Part shown: piece by piece, positions 48,478-53,353 of the stretch
Numbering within the stretch: position 1 is the stretch's first letter
Layout of the letters: each line of letters begins with the position of its first letter
NCBI GenBank assembly: GCA_007132995.1
Contig: SLNP01000004.1
Span: 1-53,353 of the forward strand
From: Bacteroidales bacterium
GTDB taxonomy: Bacteria > Bacteroidota > Bacteroidia > Bacteroidales > VadinHA17
Length of the DNA stretch: 53,353 bases
Direction: 5' to 3'
Made by a program: the position numbers and the translations under genes
The notes under the pieces: generated by a model
Seen by the model: the letters and a program-made list of their open reading frames with translations, nothing else
What the model was told of the DNA's origin: nothing
Databases searched by the model: none

Positions 48478-48954
48478 TTAAAACCGGAAGTGGGCAAACG
48501 CCTTATTGGCCTCAGCCATACGGTGTGTATCCTCTTTTCTCTTGAAGGCCGCCCCTTCGTTATTATAGGCCGCCATAACCTCAGCAGCAAGGCGGTCTGC
48601 CATAGAGCGCCCGGCCCGTTTCCTGGCAAACATGATCAGGTTTTTCATTCCGATGCTCACCTTACGGTCGGCCCTGATCTCCATTGGCACCTGAAAGGTG
48701 GCTCCGCCCACCCTGCGGCTCTTAACCTCAACCTGCGGGGTGATATTTTCCAGCGCATGTTTCCAGATATCAAGTGAGGTTTTGCCCTCGATATTCATCT
48801 TCGCATCTATTATGTCGAGCGAATCGTAGAATATCTGAAGCGCCAGATTCTTCTTGCCACTATACATCATATTATTAACGAACCTTGTCACGAAGGGGTC
48901 GTTATATTTCGGATCGGGTAGTATGATCCGCTTTTTGGGTTTTGACTTTCTCAT
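48478..48954 (-). CDS. rpsG: 30S ribosomal protein S7
   Basis: 158 residues. [35 protein letters not shown] and [16 protein letters not shown] match S7, the head-nucleating protein and, in other bacteria, str-operon repressor. Confidence 0.98.
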   Translation of the reverse strand: MRKSKPKKRIILPDPKYNDPFVTRFVNNMMYSGKKNLALQIFYDSLDIIDAKMNIEGKTSLDIWKHALENITPQVEVKSRRVGGATFQVPMEIRADRKVSIGMKNLIMFARKRAGRSMADRLAAEVMAAYNNEGAAFKRKEDTHRMAEANKAFAHFRF

Positions 48955-48969
48955 TGTCTGACTCCTTTT

Positions 48970-49350
48970 TTAGCTTTTACTCTTGGGCCTCTTTGTACCA
49001 TACTTGGATCGTCTCTGCGAGCGGCCCTCAACACCAGATGCATCGAGTGCACCCCTTACCAGGTGGTACCTCACACCGGGAAGATCCTTAACCCTACCAC
49101 CCCTTATAAGGACTATAGAGTGTTCCTGCAGGTTATGTCCTTCACCGGGTATGTAGGCATTAACCTCCTTACCATTGGTGAGTCTTACCCTGGCGACTTT
49201 TCTCATAGCCGAATTCGGTTTTTTCGGTGTTGTGGTGTAAACACGAACACAAACACCTCTTCTCTGGGGGCACGAATCCAAAGCAGGCGCCTTGCTCTTC
49301 TCGACAAGCCTCTTCCTGCCTTTCCTCACTAATTGCTGAATTGTTGGCAT
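48970..49350 (-). CDS. rpsL: 30S ribosomal protein S12
   Basis: 126 residues. [36 protein letters not shown] and [20 protein letters not shown] are the decoding-centre loops. The Lys positions tied to streptomycin resistance have the ordinary wild-type residues. First gene of the 18-kb ribosomal block. Confidence 0.98.
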   Translation of the reverse strand: MPTIQQLVRKGRKRLVEKSKAPALDSCPQRRGVCVRVYTTTPKKPNSAMRKVARVRLTNGKEVNAYIPGEGHNLQEHSIVLIRGGRVKDLPGVRYHLVRGALDASGVEGRSQRRSKYGTKRPKSKS

Positions 49351-49392
49351 ATTGTACTTTTATTTATCAATACTCACTCCCAAAAAGGGCTG

Positions 49393-49400
49393 CAAAGGTA
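49393..49400 (-). promoter_or_regulatory. -7 element for the ribosomal-protein block
   Basis: Minus strand TACCTTTG, exact -7 consensus, 43 bases before the rpsL start. The -33 region is AT-rich but has no clean TTG. No other promoter of equal quality was found inside the block, though one cannot be excluded. Confidence 0.5.
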
Positions 49401-49825
49401 TTATTTATTGTTTAACATACTGTTGTCTCAGCCATTTTTTTCGGAGGAACCAGGGCCACCCGTTTATGGGCACCCCCACCTGTGCTGCAGCAACGCGGCA
49501 CGCTAAGAGCAACCTGCTCCCCCTGTAAAAATCGCATTAACTAGCTGGTTGTAAGTTCTCATCAGGTTACTTCCCGACTCTTCCCGAAAGAAAAAACTTT
49601 TATAGACTTACCCTTGGAAAGAAGGGCCGGTACTCCTGTGGTCTCTTCAAAACCGCGGCAAAGAAAGTAAAAAAAATTGATTACACACCCATTTTCAGCG
49701 AATTTTTCCACAACATGAAGATGTATGATACAGGAGGGCCGCATGGAACACCTGGGTTTAGCGACCGGCAGGCTCATCAGAGACCGAATTATACAGAGAG
49801 AGACTCTACTGACAAATAAAATTAT
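49401..49825. other. Intergenic region between the divergent rpsL block and fusA2
   Basis: About 425 bases without a supported gene. A 108-codon open frame on the minus strand (49562-49888) has no signal, repeat or family resemblance and overlaps the fusA2 promoter, so I do not call it. Short inverted words occur (for example GAGC/GCTC near 49507-49520) but no strong hairpin with a U-tract. Its length leaves room for regulatory binding sites for fusA2, which I cannot identify by eye. Confidence 0.5.
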
Positions 49826-49833
49826 TAATTTTG
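49826..49833 (+). promoter_or_regulatory. -7 element for fusA2
   Basis: TAATTTTG, exact -7 consensus, 59 bases before the start codon. No TTG at the standard -33 distance; a weak -33 would be consistent with activator-dependent expression, but that is inference. Confidence 0.45.
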
Positions 49834-49892
49834 CACCTCCAAAAGAGTGAATATATATAATTATTGTATAACCAGTAATCCACTTCACAGAG

Positions 49893-52049
49893 ATGAAAAC
49901 TTACCAGACTGATCAGATCAGAAACATAACGCTGCTGGGAAATTCAGGATCCGGGAAAACGACCCTGGCCGAGGCGATGCTCTTTAACGGAGGCGTCATT
50001 GAGAGGCGTGGTACCATAGATGGTAAAAACACCGTTTCAGACTACAAGCCTATTGAACATGAGAATGGTAACTCGCTATTCTCGACTGTTCTTTACGCCC
50101 CCTACAGTGATTATAAGATAAATATTATCGACACACCTGGTCTTGAAGACTTCAACGGTGGCGTTATATCATCGCTCACCGCCACAGATTGTGGTTTAAT
50201 GCTTATAAGTTCAACCAATGGAGTCGAGGTCGGTTCTGAGGTTCATTTCAGACATGCCGACAGGATGGATAAGCCTGTAATTTTTGCCATAAACGGCATT
50301 GATCATGAAAAATCCAATTTCGACAAGGCGGTCGAGATGATGAAAGAGCGTTTTGGTCCCAATGTCTGTCTGGTTCAGTTTCCCGTCGATGAAGGTGTTA
50401 ATTTCACCTCTGTTATAGATATACTCAAGATGAAGATGCTCACCTGGCCGAAAGATGGAGGCAAAGCAGAGCTCTCTGACATACCCGACCAGCATAAAGA
50501 GAGAGCCGAAGAGCTCTTCAGTGCCCTTGTAGAGAAGGCCGCTGAAAGCGAAGAGAGCCTTATGGAGATCTTCTTTGAGAACGAGACCCTCACCGAAGAG
50601 GAGATGCAGCGTGGTCTTGTAGCCGGTATTGCTCAAAGGGGTATATTCCCGGTATTTGTTACATCTGCAAAAAACAACTTCGGTGTTGACAGGGTAATGG
50701 AGTTTATCACCCAGGCAGGTCCGAAAGTTACTGATCTCCCCGCCCCTGTCAACAACGACGGCGATGAGGTAAAGCCTGACCCATCCGGTCCGGCATCAGT
50801 ATTTATCTTCAAGTCTGCCATGGAGGAGCACATCGGAGAGATCAACTATTTCAGGGTCATGTCTGGTAAGGTAACTGAAAACCTTGATGTTATAAACTCA
50901 ATGAACAGCGGCAAAGAGAGGCTTGCACAGATATTCACCTGCGCCGGCAAGAACCGTGTCAAGGTTTCAGGAATGCAGGCCGGTGATATAGGTGCATTTG
51001 TTAAGCTCAAGGGAACCAAGACCAATCACACCCTCAATGCCCCTGGAACCGACTGGAAGTTTCCGCCGGTTAATTTCCCCGAAGCCAAGTACAGAACTGC
51101 CATAAGGCCAGTTAGTGAGGGTGACGAAGAGAAGCTTGGCGACGCTCTCAGTAAGATCAGTATGGAAGACCCCACCATAAAGATTGAGTACTCCAAAGAG
51201 CTCAAGCAGATAATAGTTCATGGTCAGGGAGAGTACCACCTCAATATAATGAGGTGGCATCTCGACAACATCTACAAGATAGAGACCGAGTTTCTGCCGC
51301 CGAAAATCCCTTACCGCGAAACCATCACAAAAGCAGCACAGGCAGACTACCGCCACAAAAAGCAGTCTGGGGGTGCCGGGCAATTCGGTGAGGTTCACAT
51401 GATAATAGAGCCCTACACTGAAGGGGCGCCGGACAAGGAGATGCACAAGATAAACGGAAAGGAGATAAAGCTCTCACTCCGTGACCGCGATGAGATACCA
51501 CTTCAGTGGGGCGGTAAGCTTATCTATGTCAACTGTATTGTAGGCGGATCTATTGATGCCCGTTTTATGCCTGCCATACTCAAGGGTATAATGGAGAAGA
51601 TGGAAGAGGGTCCGCTTACAGGCTCATATGCCCGCGACATAAGGGTATATGTCTATGATGGCAAGATGCACCCGGTCGACTCTAACGAAATATCATTCAA
51701 GCTGGCAGGAAGGAATGCCTTCAGCACCGCATTCAAAAATGCCGCACCCAAAATACTGGAGCCCGTATATGAAGTTGAAATAATGGTACCCTCCGATCGC
51801 ATGGGCGATGTAATAAGTGACCTTCAGGGTCGTCGCGGAATGGTACTGGGAATGTCATCCGAGAAGGGTTTCGAGGTTGTAAAGGCAAGGGTACCTCTGG
51901 CCGAGATGAACAAATACTCAACCGCCCTAAGTTCAATAACGGGGGGTAGGGCGATGTACAGCATGAAGTTTGCCGAATATGCAGCGGTACCATCCGATGT
52001 GCAGGATTCGGTTATCAAGGCGTACGAGGCTCAGGCAGAAGAGGAGTAA
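49893..52049 (+). CDS. fusA2: EF-G paralog with altered GTPase motifs (EF-G2-like)
   Basis: 718 residues, full EF-G domain order (the domain III text GQGEYHLNIM and the IV/V text NEISFKLAGRNAFSTAF are present). The G domain departs from EF-G: the P-loop GNSGSGKT (16-23) is sound, but the switch I RGITI is missing, G3 reads DTPGLEDF with Leu84 where the catalytic His belongs, and G4 reads NGID (134-137) instead of NKxD. Bacteroides thetaiotaomicron EF-G2, induced under carbon starvation, was reported to translocate without GTP hydrolysis; this protein fits that description. It has its own promoter, divergent from the ribosomal block, and a strong terminator. Confidence 0.9.
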   Translation: MKTYQTDQIRNITLLGNSGSGKTTLAEAMLFNGGVIERRGTIDGKNTVSDYKPIEHENGNSLFSTVLYAPYSDYKINIIDTPGLEDFNGGVISSLTATDCGLMLISSTNGVEVGSEVHFRHADRMDKPVIFAINGIDHEKSNFDKAVEMMKERFGPNVCLVQFPVDEGVNFTSVIDILKMKMLTWPKDGGKAELSDIPDQHKERAEELFSALVEKAAESEESLMEIFFENETLTEEEMQRGLVAGIAQRGIFPVFVTSAKNNFGVDRVMEFITQAGPKVTDLPAPVNNDGDEVKPDPSGPASVFIFKSAMEEHIGEINYFRVMSGKVTENLDVINSMNSGKERLAQIFTCAGKNRVKVSGMQAGDIGAFVKLKGTKTNHTLNAPGTDWKFPPVNFPEAKYRTAIRPVSEGDEEKLGDALSKISMEDPTIKIEYSKELKQIIVHGQGEYHLNIMRWHLDNIYKIETEFLPPKIPYRETITKAAQADYRHKKQSGGAGQFGEVHMIIEPYTEGAPDKEMHKINGKEIKLSLRDRDEIPLQWGGKLIYVNCIVGGSIDARFMPAILKGIMEKMEEGPLTGSYARDIRVYVYDGKMHPVDSNEISFKLAGRNAFSTAFKNAAPKILEPVYEVEIMVPSDRMGDVISDLQGRRGMVLGMSSEKGFEVVKARVPLAEMNKYSTALSSITGGRAMYSMKFAEYAAVPSDVQDSVIKAYEAQAEEE

Positions 52050-52073
52050 CAGCCTGCACGATATTATAATGCT

Positions 52074-52110
52074 AAAGAGAGCGGCAGCCGGAAAGGCTGC
52101 CGCTCTCTTT
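52074..52110. terminator. Bidirectional terminator after fusA2
   Basis: A perfect 16-bp stem (52074-52089 with 52095-52110) with loop GGAAA, A-rich on the left and T-rich on the right. It lies 24 bases past the fusA2 stop and also downstream of the convergent membrane-protein gene. Confidence 0.88.
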
Positions 52111-52138
52111 TATATATCTCCTCTTCAATGCTTTGATG

Positions 52139-52744
52139 TTAAGAGACTCTCCTGTACTGTTTCAGAGTCATCACCGATCCGGTGGCCAGGAAGAGGTAGC
52201 CAAGCAGCTCTATCCCCTCCTGAAGAGCGCTCTTAAAGAAGTGAGAGTAGTGTTCCCCCATTATCTCCTTCCAGAGAAGATTACCACTGCCAAAGACCCT
52301 GCTGAATACCAGAATGATTATAAGGCCCGCCATAAGGAAAAACCATGCGCGTGTATCGAAAAAGCGTGCCATCGGTTCAATGACCGTGTCGCGGCATTTT
52401 ATCAGCACATAGAGAACTGTAGCTATTGCAAGCGTTATTGCCGGCCAGAACCAGAATCCATGCCATATCATATCGAAAAGGAAGTCAAACTCCCTTATCA
52501 GCATGGTGCCGAAAAAGCCGGCCACAAGGGCAAAGAGCCCCCTTAGGTCAGGCCTGCGAACGGCAAGCACCGTCATAATAATGGCCGACATAAGCAGCAG
52601 GCCCTCCTGGGTAAACTCGGTAACAGATATCTCCCCCACCTCATTGCCGAGTATGGTAATATCAATGTATATGGCAAGTGGTGCCACAAGAGTAATAAGT
52701 GCAAGCAGGAAAAACTCCCCTACCCCTTTCAATACACGGTTCAT
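52139..52744 (-). CDS. Multi-pass membrane protein of unknown function
   Basis: 201 residues with about six hydrophobic segments: near 10-30, 45-60, 68-83, 92-112, 130-150 and 180-193. Polar conserved-looking residues cluster between them, including IREFDFLFDMIWHGFWFW, an aromatic-rich loop, and SALQEGIELLGYLF near the C-terminus, with acidic residues that may lie within the membrane plane. There is no signal peptide or recognisable transporter motif. It faces the fusA2 gene and shares its terminator. No partner gene is adjacent on its own side; the upstream region holds only repeats. Confidence 0.75.
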   Translation of the reverse strand: MNRVLKGVGEFFLLALITLVAPLAIYIDITILGNEVGEISVTEFTQEGLLLMSAIIMTVLAVRRPDLRGLFALVAGFFGTMLIREFDFLFDMIWHGFWFWPAITLAIATVLYVLIKCRDTVIEPMARFFDTRAWFFLMAGLIIILVFSRVFGSGNLLWKEIMGEHYSHFFKSALQEGIELLGYLFLATGSVMTLKQYRRVS

Positions 52745-52978
52745 ATCTCAGACTGTTTTATGGTTTATAGTTAATCTGCAAAGTCTGGTAGCTTAATGTG
52801 GTACAGACCCGGGCCGCACTGCACATCTGCTCCGTCTGCTGGCTGCAAGCTGCCATCACGCTCCAAAATAGAAAGTTATGGTCATCGGGTCAGTATAACT
52901 ACCGGCAGGCCAAATATAGCCAATAAAACGCGGGTAAGAAAAAACAGTGAGTCAGGTTTTCATAGTCGAAAGCGGGCA

Positions 52979-53175
52979 GAGAACAGGCAGGGCGTCAATC
53001 AAAAGAGAGAGCCGCCATAAAGGTTGCCGGAATCGACAGCAGGCAGATCGGTAACCAAAACAGAGAACTGCCATAAAGGTTGCCGGAATCGACAGCAGGC
53101 AGATCGGTAACCAAAACAGAGAACTGCCATAAAGGTTGCCGGAATCGACAGCAGGCAGAGAACAGGCAGGGCGGT
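52979..53175. repeat. 56-bp tandem repeat inside a longer direct repeat
   Basis: Units start at GCCATAAAGG at 53014, 53070 and 53126, exactly 56 bp apart; the second and third are essentially identical over their shared length and the third is cut off. Each unit can fold through GGTTGCCG and CGGTAACC arms (one G-T pair). The words AGAGAACAGGCAGGGCG at about 52979-52993 and 53157-53172 flank the array as another direct repeat. Open frames through it are repeat artefacts. The 230 bases between the membrane-protein gene and this array hold nothing recognised. Confidence 0.85.
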
Positions 53176-53221
53176 AGCGGTGACAAACCGAAAAGGATAT
53201 TTCAGCGATATACCCCCGGGC

Positions 53222-53353
53222 GAGCGGTCCTGCTAGTGTCGTGTCAATGCTACTGTGTCGGTTAAGTCGTTGAAATTTTTTCTCAGATCAAAAAAGAAAA
53301 ACTGCGCATAGCCATAGCTATGTAAAGGTTTTATTTTGCTGAGATGAGGAAAA
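53222..53353. other. Possible edge of a mobile element, cut by the window end
   Basis: The text from about 53234 (GTGTCGTGTCAATGC, then TGTCGGTTAAGTCG) changes abruptly in base composition from the repeat region. It continues into an A/T-rich stretch with an imperfect inverted repeat (TTTTTCTCAG near 53279 and CTGAGATGAGGAAAA at the end) around the palindrome CATAGCTATG. This looks like the untranslated left end of an insertion sequence, but no transposase is visible before the window stops. Low confidence. Confidence 0.25.

Noticed and set aside
49562..49888. 108-codon minus-strand frame upstream of fusA2
   Set aside because: It covers the fusA2 promoter, has no recognisable domain, and begins with a long AT-driven hydrophobic run; probably chance.
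52995..53186. 63-codon minus-strand frame with repeated peptide
   Set aside because: The repeat in the peptide simply mirrors the 56-bp DNA repeat; the unit is not a multiple of three and the frame has no start context.

Overview
The window comes from a member of the Bacteroidota, most likely of the Bacteroidales type. Several signs agree: two proteins end in type IX secretion (T9SS) C-terminal sorting domains; gldE and gldD follow ssb; the ribosomal proteins L36 and S14 are of the zinc-free type; and upstream regions repeatedly carry the Bacteroidota sigma factor pattern TTTG/TTG, 17-20 bases, TAnnTTTG, mostly without a Shine-Dalgarno sequence. No tRNA or rRNA gene was seen.

Left part (1-13.3 kb): a gene-free stretch with a heptamer repeat; a secreted M19 dipeptidase; a small T9SS cargo protein; apolipoprotein N-acyltransferase; a DsbD-like thiol-disulfide reductase; RNase G; a 30-residue very basic protein; HU; and an ssb-gldE-gldD-phosphopantetheinyl transferase operon closed by a hairpin terminator. 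Middle part (12.3-28.6 kb): a TPR protein; a YchF-type GTPase followed by a T9SS carboxypeptidase and a PafA-like phosphatase that has lost its catalytic residues; an ECF sigma factor with two downstream envelope genes; hisS overlapping a histidine ammonia-lyase gene; envelope proteins of unknown role; a hybrid sensor kinase with a degraded ATP-binding domain; and a UbiD-family decarboxylase.

28.6-29.9 kb holds no protein gene. It contains about eight degenerate 40-bp tandem repeats and, on the minus strand, what looks like a free-standing structured RNA of about 560 nt. That RNA has its own promoter (TTGACA, TATATTTG), at least nine local hairpins (two UUCG, one GUAA and one GCAA tetraloop) and an intrinsic terminator. 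I cannot match it to RNase P RNA, tmRNA, 6S RNA or SRP RNA, and it is the best candidate for something undescribed.

29.9-49.4 kb is enolase followed (reading leftward from 49.4 kb) by one uninterrupted minus-strand str-S10-spc-alpha block: rpsL, rpsG, fusA, rpsJ through rplO, secY, map, infA, rpmJ, rpsM, rpsK, rpsD, rpoA, rplQ. The block ends in a strong terminator just upstream of eno. Divergent from it lies a second EF-G whose GTPase motifs are altered, resembling the Bacteroides EF-G2 that works without GTP hydrolysis. The right end has an unknown membrane protein, a 56-bp tandem repeat and a possible mobile-element edge.
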